This document shows positions 52,207 to 60,674 of a stretch of 64,000 nt of DNA, one piece after another. A program made the translations under genes and the position numbers. Under the pieces are notes generated by a model. The model did no database searches and had not been told where the DNA came from. It worked only from the letters and a program-made list of their open reading frames with translations. The stretch's first letter is position 1, and each line of letters opens with the position of its first letter. The stretch is taken from NCBI GenBank assembly GCA_029261715.1, contig JAJDAT010000016.1, forward strand, positions 1 through 64,000, given 5' to 3'. The stretch comes from Nitrospinia bacterium. Lineage in GTDB: Bacteria > Nitrospinota > Nitrospinia > Nitrospinales > JAJDAT01.

Positions 52207-53813
52207 ATCATAGAGCGTGTGAGGGTCTGATCCGTAGCATCGTCGGATTCTTTAGGTCGTCTAATTCGAGCTACGCTTTGAGAGTCGAAATCCAAAAGTT
52301 GGAGCCAATCTTCCATATTTGGATCTGCGGGGAAAATGCTTCCTTCCACAAATTCTTTTTCTATAGCCGAAGTTAAGTCCTCTGGCTTAAGTGTTAATTC
52401 TTCTCCAGCAATAGCTCGTTCAATGGCGATTTCTTTGGCGCGTTTAACCACATTTTCTAAAATGGCTCCCGAGACAAAATCATGCCAGTAGAGCCTTTTC
52501 ATGTCGCCATTCTTTAAAGAAAGAGTCAAAACATTTTGCTTAGAATCTTTTGAAAAGAGAGTTTCCAAAGCAGGCTTTATCATCTCATCCACGTTGGGCT
52601 TCTCAAGCGGCAACTTTTCAGATAAATAAATTTTTAGTATGTCTTCACAACCTTGTCGATCCGGACGCGACACTTTAATTTTCCTGTCAATTCTTCCAGG
52701 TCGTAGAATAGCCGGGTCAATTAAGTCTGGCCTGTTTGTGGCTAAAATTACCACGGCATCTCGCAGAGATTGCACACCGTCCATTTCAGCGCAAAACATG
52801 GGCACTAAAGTATTTGAAATATTATTGCCTCGCATAGCTTGCCGCGTTCCTAAAACAGATTCGGCTTCGTCGATAAAAATAAAAGGCATTTGCCCTTCCT
52901 CGCGATACTCCCGGGCCTTTTGAAAAATTTCGCGGACCTTTCTTTCAGATTCACCCAACCACATATTTAAAATTTCAGGACCTTTTACATGGATGAAGCG
53001 ACCTTGGATGTCTTTGCCACCCTCTTTGCCTAGCTTGTTAACTATTTCCGTTAATATGGCTTTTCCAACCAGGGTTTTACCGCATCCTGGAGGACCATAA
53101 AAAAGAAACCCTCTAGGCAACTCGTATTCCATTTTCTTGATGATATCTCCGTGCAAAATGGGATACTCAATAACTTTACGAACTTCGTTAACGGCTTTTT
53201 CTTGGCCGCCTACCTTATTCCACTCTACCGGCTTGAAATCATCTTCGACTAATTTATTGGACTGCCGCTTTGGCAATTTACCGATGATTACTTTTTGCGA
53301 AGGGTCTAAATAAACTTCGTCCCCCTCCTTAAATGAATCAACTTCCAATCCCTCTTTAACGTAAACCATCGATTCAGCAGTGCCTACACCTGTAGAAACT
53401 AACCACTGTCCATTTTCTAATTTACAAGAGAGCTTAGACATTGGGCCTTGTTCGGGCATCGTCAGTTTTGAGATTATGGCAAAACCTTCGTTTAAGGCTA
53501 CCAAATCGCCTATCTTCAATTCTTCCTCGATTTCAGGAGAAACAGCCGCCTGGTATTCTTGCCCACCAACAGACAACCTTAGTAAATCTCCCTCGCCTGA
53601 GCCTAAAACAACGCCAATTCTATGCGCAGGAGATTTCAGCTTATCAATAGTTTCCTCTAACGTTTTAATTTTCAACGTTAATCGCTGTGCTTCTTGCTGA
53701 GAATGAAGCAAAGCGTCGCGCAAATCAAAAATCTTAGCTTGGAGTTCCGGCTGTGCCTCCGTTTCCTCCAATATTCTTTCAATCAGTTCAAATATATGAG
53801 TCGAATCGCCCAT
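52203..53813 (-). CDS. arc: Proteasome-activating AAA+ ATPase (ARC/Mpa)
   Basis: 536 residues. A coiled coil (about 8-60) that should bind UBact precedes two OB-type barrels (about 65-185). The AAA+ domain (about 195-450) has Walker A YGPPGCGKTL (G240-T247), Walker B FIFIDEAES (311-319) and ATNRPDLIDPAILRPGRIDR. The hexamer unfolds tagged proteins and feeds them to the 20S core. The C-terminus (DDATDQTLTRSMI) lacks the QYL-type HbYX motif that docks Mpa to the alpha ring. It is the first gene of the operon and faces a divergent gene across 261 bases. Confidence 0.93.
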   Translation of the reverse strand: MGDSTHIFELIERILEETEAQPELQAKIFDLRDALLHSQQEAQRLTLKIKTLEETIDKLKSPAHRIGVVLGSGEGDLLRLSVGGQEYQAAVSPEIEEELKIGDLVALNEGFAIISKLTMPEQGPMSKLSCKLENGQWLVSTGVGTAESMVYVKEGLEVDSFKEGDEVYLDPSQKVIIGKLPKRQSNKLVEDDFKPVEWNKVGGQEKAVNEVRKVIEYPILHGDIIKKMEYELPRGFLFYGPPGCGKTLVGKAILTEIVNKLGKEGGKDIQGRFIHVKGPEILNMWLGESERKVREIFQKAREYREEGQMPFIFIDEAESVLGTRQAMRGNNISNTLVPMFCAEMDGVQSLRDAVVILATNRPDLIDPAILRPGRIDRKIKVSRPDRQGCEDILKIYLSEKLPLEKPNVDEMIKPALETLFSKDSKQNVLTLSLKNGDMKRLYWHDFVSGAILENVVKRAKEIAIERAIAGEELTLKPEDLTSAIEKEFVEGSIFPADPNMEDWLQLLDFDSQSVARIRRPKESDDATDQTLTRSMI

Positions 53814-53972
53814 TAAGTTTCCTTGTTTGAATTGGGATTGTGTTTATTTTATGACCATTAAAAATAAAAGGTCAAGACAATTGTCTTAGGTTCTATTGTA
53901 ACAAAAATCAAAAAAATTCTTTTTTTTCAATAGATTTATATTGTATAGCTCAAAAAACCCGTAGTCATCTCT

Positions 53973-53990
53973 AACTACTATATAATAGTT
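53973..53990. promoter_or_regulatory. Near-perfect palindrome overlapping a TATAAT in the divergent gap
   Basis: AACTACTATATAATAGTT has half-sites AACTACTAT and AACTATTAT (8 of 9 match). It contains TATAAT at 53981-53986, a possible plus-strand -10 box, although the -35 region is poor. It lies in the 261-bp gap between ARC and the 54-kb gene and could be an operator for either. Confidence 0.3.
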
Positions 53991-54074
53991 GCTTGACGCG
54001 TTAATTACGTGATAAAAATGGGAGTAAGATCAACCTGGCAATAAGATTTACCTCTAATAAGACCACTAATTTTT

Positions 54075-55373
54075 ATGGGTTCCCGTAAAATTCAAAATAG
54101 ACCACATATAGAAAAATGCGTTCTTAGCTTCAGTCACGACAAGTTTCCATCTAGAGCGGAAGCGGATGAAGTTAGCATCAATAAGGCAAAAAGGGAAATA
54201 GCAGCCGGAAAAAAGGGAATTAGTCATCTCATTTTAAGAGCGGAAAACGAAGAAATTGACCGACTAAAATTTCTTTTCCCCATTTGCGGCATTCCCATCA
54301 TGTGCTATGCGCTGGCCAACGCTCTAAATTCCAGTCTAAAAGAAATTGCAGTTATTGGTTCACCCGAAGTGCGTACAATTCTAGACGCTTATTTGGAAAA
54401 CATAGGCAACCAAGGTAAAAAAGTCGTTTTTATTGACGAAGACAACGACAACCCAAGCCTGGTTCGCGCCATGACATTAGGCCGCGACGCACTCCAACCT
54501 AACTCGGACGAATTGACTCTATTTCAACCGGGCGACCTCCCATTTATGTACGACGTGGAAAAAGTTGTCCAGGATAACGATATTGCTAACAATAATTTGA
54601 TTTTATGGCTCAACTCGCGCAACACAATGTTTCCAGAAATCGAGACAAACTCGGATTCAGAATTTGTTGTCAGAAATTATCATTACAGAGCCATCGACGA
54701 AGAAGCCGATTTATTATTTGATATAAAAGAACCTAATATATATCCCATCAACTTTAGTTCAGTAGAGCCCGATATTATCGATCTACTGCACCAAACGCGA
54801 AAAGACGGAAATATTTTTCAAGCGTTGTTGCTTAAGACATTGAAACATCCACGTCGCCTCATGAGAATGTTGCCTGTCTTTGCGCAAGAAGCTATGTCAT
54901 TTAGATCGTCTGCCGCTCGGCATCGACCTGACGACAACTATCAATTCGGGATGCACAAAGATATGTTTGATCGCGGCGCTTCTATTTTACTCAACACGCA
55001 AGTCACTTCTAAATTCCACGATGACCCCGCGTTTGTAGCCGATGTAGACGCTTTAGAAGACTGGGAAGATTACGAAGAAATCATTCTGTACGCCGAGGCG
55101 AATCATGGCGAAGATGGTTTATCCGCCGTTCATCCCTATGGACAAGCGCTAGGACAGTTTAAAGAAAAGGTCATGCCGCAATTAAAAACTCAAATTCCTC
55201 TCTATCGCGATTTTCCAAGTTACATGAATTCGCTCTATCAATCTCTCCAAATGGACAGGCAACCTTTCGACGAATCGGGACAATACATCACTCGAAACTC
55301 TGAACAAGAAAAAACCAAAGCGGCTTTCCATTGGTACAGCGAAAAAACCAAAAGCCTTCTACAATATACATAG
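54075..55373 (+). CDS. Nucleotidyltransferase-like (GT-A fold) protein, unknown substrate
   Basis: 432 residues without signal or membrane segments. The N-terminal part resembles a Rossmann-type NTP transferase: FPICGIPIMCYALANALNS near 75-93, EIAVIGSPEVRTILDAYLEN, and later FQPGDLPFMYD, which recalls the GD(L/T)P metal site of sugar-nucleotidyl transferases. The usual N-terminal GGxGTR loop is not seen, so activity is uncertain. The C-terminal half (about 250-432) is acidic and matches nothing I know. It is divergent from the proteasome operon, and a link is possible but unproved. Confidence 0.6.
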   Translation: MGSRKIQNRPHIEKCVLSFSHDKFPSRAEADEVSINKAKREIAAGKKGISHLILRAENEEIDRLKFLFPICGIPIMCYALANALNSSLKEIAVIGSPEVRTILDAYLENIGNQGKKVVFIDEDNDNPSLVRAMTLGRDALQPNSDELTLFQPGDLPFMYDVEKVVQDNDIANNNLILWLNSRNTMFPEIETNSDSEFVVRNYHYRAIDEEADLLFDIKEPNIYPINFSSVEPDIIDLLHQTRKDGNIFQALLLKTLKHPRRLMRMLPVFAQEAMSFRSSAARHRPDDNYQFGMHKDMFDRGASILLNTQVTSKFHDDPAFVADVDALEDWEDYEEIILYAEANHGEDGLSAVHPYGQALGQFKEKVMPQLKTQIPLYRDFPSYMNSLYQSLQMDRQPFDESGQYITRNSEQEKTKAAFHWYSEKTKSLLQYT

Positions 55374-55420
55374 CTCGTTTTAAAAGCGACAACCTCTAAT
55401 CCTGTTCCAAATTTAATGTA

Positions 55421-56425
55421 ATGATGAAGAAACGCCCAACCTTAAGAACATTTGTTCTTCTTTCAATTCTTTTACATTTAATATTTGCAATATCTCACAT
55501 GCTTTATCCAAAGGTTCCTCCTCCTGTCGATAAAAAAGAACCTATCAAGGTAAAGTTCCAAGCTCCTAAAAAACCTGAGGTACCCGCGTTTATAGAAACT
55601 TCTAAACCGAAAAAAATTGAACCTCCAAAAACTTCAGATTTTGTATCAAAATATAATAGCGTCGCTCACTCTCCGACAAAAATACACGAAACGCCTAAAC
55701 AAAAAAGTCGGAAAACAATTATCCCTAAACTAGTTCCGAGGAAACCCGCTCCGACACCAGCTCCATCTCAGAAGCCGAAACTAGCCAAAAAACCGAAAAA
55801 GGTTATTAAGAAAACGCCTAAGCCTCCTAAAAAGGTAGTGAAGAAAAAAGCTCCCAAAGTTCCCGAGAAAAAGATTGAGACAAAAAGAAAAATAAAAGCT
55901 CCAGAAGCAAAACCAAGGATGGAAATTACTGACAGATTAATTGAACCTCCTCAGCAACCGAGACAACAAATAAAATCGCCTGAACTGCCACAATCCCAAA
56001 GCTTATTAGCAATGATAGACGGGATAGATCCGGAAAAATATGCATCGATAGACACGGGTGAAGACGAGGATTCAGGCGACGAGGAAGAAGTTTCGTTAAA
56101 TACGACAGAAATTAAATACGCCGATTATATGGCGCGTATAAAACATCAAATTGAAAAAGTGTGGACATACCCAGAGCAAGCCGCAAGAAAAGGTATTAGC
56201 GGTGAAATAACATTAAGGTTCAAACTATCTAAAGACGGAAATTTGCTGAGCGTTCGTATGCTTGATAGCTCCGGAACTAAAATATTAGACGTCGCGGCCA
56301 TCAAAGCGGTAAAAGGCGCGGCGCCCTATTACCCATTCCCTGCAACCATAACAACCAAAAAACTCGTCATCACCGCTTCCTTCATTTACAGTCCTTCCTA
56401 TGGCAATCCTTACGCTTACAGGTAA
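55421..56425 (+). CDS. TonB-family energy-transducing protein
   Basis: 334 residues. A single N-terminal membrane segment (about 9-27) is followed by a very Lys/Pro-rich periplasmic linker (about 35-190, with PKKVIKKTPKPPKKVVKKKA-like runs). The C-terminal TonB domain (about 235-330) has YADYMARIKHQIEKVWTYPE, ISGEITLRFKLSKDGNLLSV and AAIKAVKGAAPYYPFP. It transfers proton-motive energy to outer-membrane receptors or, in TolA-like roles, to the envelope. No exbBD genes are next to it. Confidence 0.9.
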   Translation: MMKKRPTLRTFVLLSILLHLIFAISHMLYPKVPPPVDKKEPIKVKFQAPKKPEVPAFIETSKPKKIEPPKTSDFVSKYNSVAHSPTKIHETPKQKSRKTIIPKLVPRKPAPTPAPSQKPKLAKKPKKVIKKTPKPPKKVVKKKAPKVPEKKIETKRKIKAPEAKPRMEITDRLIEPPQQPRQQIKSPELPQSQSLLAMIDGIDPEKYASIDTGEDEDSGDEEEVSLNTTEIKYADYMARIKHQIEKVWTYPEQAARKGISGEITLRFKLSKDGNLLSVRMLDSSGTKILDVAAIKAVKGAAPYYPFPATITTKKLVITASFIYSPSYGNPYAYR

Positions 56426-56587
56426 ATTTGACGTGAGTTAAGGACGCTGTAAAGAAAATTCATGTAATCTGCATGAGCCTTAAAAATTCCTTACCCAATT
56501 TAAAAAGATACTCCCCGTAAAAATTTTTGATAAAAAATAATTGGAACTAAGAATGAGGCCATTAGAGTTTTTAGAGAATTTTAAACA

Positions 56588-58153
56588 GTGATAAATTTTC
56601 TAAATAATTATTTTTATAATTACAAACTAATTTGTCTCACATTTGTTGTCGCAATTGTTATTTCTATTGCAGGTTATTATAAATTCGTAACACATCATAC
56701 AAGCCTCCCTGTTGGGTGCGATGAATTTGGCTACCTACAATTAGCGGATTACATATCAAACGGAAATGTGCTGAATGATCACAATCATTTTCCTTTTCTA
56801 AATGATTTGTCATCTCATTTAAAAGATACCGGTATAAAATATAAAGATTATGCCTGGTTGATAACGCCACACTGCCATCACATTGACAAATATTCAGGAA
56901 AAAAAATAAATCAGTATCCGTTAGGGACATCGGTCGTTTTAAGTTTTTTTAGTAAAGAAATAAGACCTCAAATGTTCCCTATATTGGTATTTCTACTATT
57001 TTTAATACCAGCTTATATCTCTCTGTTAGTTTTAAAATTTGAGAAAGAACAAATTTTAAAATCTTTAATATTTCTTATAGCTATTGTCATCTATGGAAGT
57101 TTCAATAACCCGTTCGAATGGCATTTAACTCATGTAAACTCTGTCGCAGTAACGTTCGGAATATTATTTTCCTCAGGAATTTTAATTCGGAAGCGCCCCG
57201 TAATCGCAGTTTTCCTCATCGCTCTTTCAATAAATTTCAGATTAGCAAATATCATATTATTACCAGTAGCATTTCTGTTTTATATAGATTTCAAAAAAGA
57301 TAAACCCACACGAACTCTATTTAAGCTATCCAAATTATCGATAATAGCTTTAGTGTCGGGACCTTTATTATATTTGGTATATGTTTATAATTTGACGGGA
57401 AGATTTTTTCATACAACTTATTCAGCTATAGATCAGGTGGCAAAATCCAATATAGGACTTCTTTCTTCAAACTTTAATTTTTATGTGAATTTAAAAAGTG
57501 ATTGGTTTTTAGTCCAGTTAATAGCGCTAATTTTTTTATTCATATTTTTTGCAAAAAAATGGGTGACTGCCAAGGAATTAATCCTTGTTTTATCCATGGT
57601 TTTTATAAATTATATTTTCTATCTTTTTCATAATGTTGCACAGGATTATTATCCTTATGCCACCTCTATAGTAATATTTGGATTCATCTTTCTAATTTTA
57701 GCCAATAAAATACCCAGTTTCATAACTTTTGAAAAATACACCTTAAACATCTTAATAATAATTTTAGTTGTTGCAGGGCTTTATTATAAGCTTGACCAAC
57801 CTAAGAGTAATGATTATGTCTCTACATATAAATCAGAGGCAAAAAAATACGAAAAATGTTTTGGAGATTACGATGTAGTCTGGTCTGAATTTAGAAGCGG
57901 CACTGTTGAATATGTGACAGATACCGCTGGATTTAGACTTCGATGGGGGACGGAGGAAAGCATTGTTGAAACAATGAAGTGGTTAATAAAAAATCAGTTG
58001 CGACAAGTATTGTGGATAACAGATTTAAATACTGGAGATTTCCCAATTAAGGTAAGCGAAACAATGCTTAAGAAGCTGTTAGATGGGAATAAATTTAAAT
58101 ACAGTAAGCATGAATGTGAAGATTTAGGCGAAATGATTACCATTTCAAACTAA
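56588..58153 (+). CDS. Polytopic membrane protein, possible glycosyltransferase-like
   Basis: 521 residues from a GTG start. About ten membrane segments are predicted by eye (LICLTFVVAIVISIAGYY near 14-31; PILVFLLFLIPAYISLLVLK; LIFLIAIVIYGSF; AVFLIALSINFRLANIILLP; LVQLIALIFLFIFFA; FINYIFYLFHNVAQDYYPYA, and others). The loop after the first segment (CDEFGYLQLADYISNG) has the Asp-rich layout seen in lipid-linked GT-C glycosyltransferases. A soluble domain follows residue 415. The overall plan suggests that class, but no definite motif was identified. Confidence 0.6.
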   Translation: MINFLNNYFYNYKLICLTFVVAIVISIAGYYKFVTHHTSLPVGCDEFGYLQLADYISNGNVLNDHNHFPFLNDLSSHLKDTGIKYKDYAWLITPHCHHIDKYSGKKINQYPLGTSVVLSFFSKEIRPQMFPILVFLLFLIPAYISLLVLKFEKEQILKSLIFLIAIVIYGSFNNPFEWHLTHVNSVAVTFGILFSSGILIRKRPVIAVFLIALSINFRLANIILLPVAFLFYIDFKKDKPTRTLFKLSKLSIIALVSGPLLYLVYVYNLTGRFFHTTYSAIDQVAKSNIGLLSSNFNFYVNLKSDWFLVQLIALIFLFIFFAKKWVTAKELILVLSMVFINYIFYLFHNVAQDYYPYATSIVIFGFIFLILANKIPSFITFEKYTLNILIIILVVAGLYYKLDQPKSNDYVSTYKSEAKKYEKCFGDYDVVWSEFRSGTVEYVTDTAGFRLRWGTEESIVETMKWLIKNQLRQVLWITDLNTGDFPIKVSETMLKKLLDGNKFKYSKHECEDLGEMITISN

Positions 58154-58337
58154 ATTCTAATCGTAATTATTATTGGAAAACTCTTATCTCATTATTAAAA
58201 ATGAGTTTAGATTTGAGTAAGATGGTTATTTTCCATCCATAAACTTTGCTTCCGAGTGCCAGGGAAGACAATATAAAGAAAAACCATTGATTTTTTTCAT
58301 CAAAAACGTTTAAATGATCGTCTTTCCAAAAGCCTAG

Positions 58338-58412
<75 letters not shown>

Positions 58413-58507
58413 TTATTTCAGTGACTTAGAAGAGAACATAATGGAGCAATAAATTCCAGGCTACAATATGGGCTAACGTTTTTGGATTTTTTGGTCAATT
58501 TTTTGAA

Positions 58508-58575
58508 AGCAACGGACTTCTAATCCGTAGGTCGGCGGTGTCACTCCTTAAGTACAATTCCGCCCGTCGGCTCCA
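58508..58575 (+). pseudogene. Chimeric tRNA remnant (tRNA-Arg anticodon part plus tRNA-Thr 3' part)
   Basis: AGCAACGGACTTCTAATCCG and the next seven bases (58508-58534) match 27 bases of the tRNA-Arg(TCT) at 43.8 kb. From 58526 on, the sequence instead matches the tRNA-Thr 3' half, ending CCGCCCGTCGGCTCCA at 58575. A stretch of about 14 bases (GTCACTCCTTAAG and flanking) interrupts the T loop. The acceptor 5' strand and D arm are missing, so it cannot be a tRNA. Similarity to the tRNA-Thr downstream flank continues a few bases past CCA. Confidence 0.85.
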
Positions 58576-58641
58576 GTAATTTCAATGTTGTGTCCAAAAA
58601 ATTAGGCAAAACACTATAAACCAATAAATCCGAGACTAGCC

Positions 58642-60261
58642 ATGACTAAACAGAAAGCCACAGGAGCCAATCTCGGATTTGAAGATAAATTATGGAACGC
58701 CGCCGATAAGCTTCGCGGTACCATGGACGCGGCGGAATACAAGCACGTAGTTCTTGGCCTCATTTTTCTCAAATACATTTCAGATTCTTTCCTCGAAAAA
58801 TTCAACGAACTAAAGAAAAAAAAATTCGCAGACCCGGAGGACCGAGACGAATACATGGCGGAAAACGTTTTTTGGGTGCCGCCAGAATCGCGGTGGGACT
58901 ATCTACAAAAACGAGCCAAAGATCCAAAAATAGGACAACTAATAGACAGCGCCTTGGCGGCTATCGAACGAGACAACCCGCCGCTTAAAGGAGCGCTTCC
59001 CAAAGATTATGGCAGACCCGCCCTCGATAAATCCCGACTGGGTTCCATAATAGATTTGATCGCGACCATTGGCCTAGGCGACAAAGAGAGTCGAAAGCAA
59101 GATATCCTGGGGCGCGTATATGAATATTTTCTATCTAAGTTTGCAGAAAAGGAAGGCAAAGGCGGCGGCGAGTTTTATACCCCTCAAAGCGTGGTCAAAC
59201 TGTTAGTGGAAATGATAGAGCCGTATAAGGGAAGAGTGTTTGATCCCTGTTGCGGTTCCGGCGGCATGTTTGTGCAGGCTGTTCGATTTGTGCAGGCGCA
59301 TTCCAACGGCAATGGGGATGGAACAAAGGCCCTGCGTAATATTTCAATCTACGGGCAGGAATCTAACCATACCACTTGGTGTCTCGCCAGAATGAACTTG
59401 GCCATTCGCGGTATCGACGCCGACGTGAAATGGGGCGACTCGTTTTTAAAAAATGAGCAAAAGGATCTTCGCGCCGACTTCATCTTGGCAAATCCGCCTT
59501 TCAATATGGAGGACTGGGGGTTTTCCAAAATTAAAGAAGACGTGCGCTGGAAGTATGGAACGCCTCCAACGGGAGGAGCGCGTAAGCAAAAGGACGGCAC
59601 GGTCGTTCATGTAGACGGCGGCAACGCCAACTACGCCTGGATTCAGCATTTCATTCATCATCTTTCGCCAAACGGCACAGCCGGATTTGTTTTGGCCAAC
59701 GGCTCCATGTCCACCAACACCTCCAACGAAGGGGAAATCCGTAAATCCATAATCGATGCCGATCTGGTGGACTGCATGATCGCTCTACCCGGTCAATTGT
59801 TTTACACCACACAGATTCCCGTGTGCCTGTGGTTTTTAACTCGTTCAAAAAAAGAAGACAATAAGCGCGGATATCGAAAACGAAAAGGCGAAACATTGTT
59901 TATCGACGCTCGGAAGTTTGGAACGCTCATAGATCGCGTTCACCGTGACTTGTCAGAAGAAGAGATCGTCGAAATTGCCAGAACCTATCACGCCTGGCGT
60001 GGCGAAAAGAAAGACGGTAAGTATGAAGATAAACCCGGCTTTTGCAAATCGGCGACCTTTGACGATATCAAATCCCATCATTATGTGTTGACCCCCGGAC
60101 GCTATGTCGGCGCGGAAGCGATTGAAGACGACGGCATCCCATTTGAAGAAAAAATGGCCGAGTTGTCGGACAAGCTCTATCAACAGATGCGCGAATCGCA
60201 GGAACTGGACGCCACAATAAGGAAAAACCTGGATTATTTAGGGTACGGTGAAAAATCATGA
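58642..60261 (+). CDS. hsdM: Type I restriction-modification methyltransferase subunit HsdM
   Basis: 539 residues. The N-terminal helical domain is about 10-140. The N6-adenine methyltransferase core has [17 protein letters not shown] near 175-191, SAM motif [10 protein letters not shown] at 201-210, and catalytic NPPF at 284-287 ([14 protein letters not shown]). The C-terminal region is [20 protein letters not shown]. It pairs with HsdS to methylate a bipartite site and with HsdR to cut unmodified DNA. GC content is visibly higher than in the genes to the left. Its stop overlaps the next start (ATGA). Confidence 0.95.
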   Translation: MTKQKATGANLGFEDKLWNAADKLRGTMDAAEYKHVVLGLIFLKYISDSFLEKFNELKKKKFADPEDRDEYMAENVFWVPPESRWDYLQKRAKDPKIGQLIDSALAAIERDNPPLKGALPKDYGRPALDKSRLGSIIDLIATIGLGDKESRKQDILGRVYEYFLSKFAEKEGKGGGEFYTPQSVVKLLVEMIEPYKGRVFDPCCGSGGMFVQAVRFVQAHSNGNGDGTKALRNISIYGQESNHTTWCLARMNLAIRGIDADVKWGDSFLKNEQKDLRADFILANPPFNMEDWGFSKIKEDVRWKYGTPPTGGARKQKDGTVVHVDGGNANYAWIQHFIHHLSPNGTAGFVLANGSMSTNTSNEGEIRKSIIDADLVDCMIALPGQLFYTTQIPVCLWFLTRSKKEDNKRGYRKRKGETLFIDARKFGTLIDRVHRDLSEEEIVEIARTYHAWRGEKKDGKYEDKPGFCKSATFDDIKSHHYVLTPGRYVGAEAIEDDGIPFEEKMAELSDKLYQQMRESQELDATIRKNLDYLGYGEKS

Positions 60262-60674
60262 TCGAATACGATAAATTTCAAAAATCGCTCAAAAACCTGG
60301 AATCCCAACACGAGCATTACCGGACCCTTGATCCGAGTTTGCCCGAATTTATACAAGAAGGAATGGCGGAATCAGTGATCCAACGTTTTGAAATTTGCTT
60401 TGATACTCTGTGGAAGATATTGAAACTGTATCTAAAAGAAGAAATCGGTCTTGCCGAGGTACCAGGCGGCCCCAAACCTCTCCTTCGAGTAGCAAACGAA
60501 AACGATCTATTTTCATCCAATGTCGAACAATGGATGAAATACCTCGAAGCGCGCAACAGCACGTCCCATGATTACAGCGGCGAAAAAGCTCAAATCTGTC
60601 TTGCGCTGATGGGCGACTTTATAGACGACGCCATCGGCCTTTACCAAACCATGAGCGGTGAAACATGGGAGTGA
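60258..60674 (+). CDS. HEPN-domain protein (HI0074/HepT-like), substrate-binding partner of an NTase
   Basis: 138 residues, all helical. The pattern [19 protein letters not shown] near 44-62 and [17 protein letters not shown] near 95-111 is that of the HI0074-type HEPN family. The motif RX4HXY is intact (R99, H104, Y106). In characterised HepT/MntA pairs, such a protein is a toxin RNase, and the partner MntA inactivates it by adding AMP to the motif Tyr. The gene overlaps hsdM by four bases and the hsdS fusion by ten. Here the MNT partner is fused to the next gene, so the toxin sits within the restriction operon. Confidence 0.88.
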   Translation: MIEYDKFQKSLKNLESQHEHYRTLDPSLPEFIQEGMAESVIQRFEICFDTLWKILKLYLKEEIGLAEVPGGPKPLLRVANENDLFSSNVEQWMKYLEARNSTSHDYSGEKAQICLALMGDFIDDAIGLYQTMSGETWE

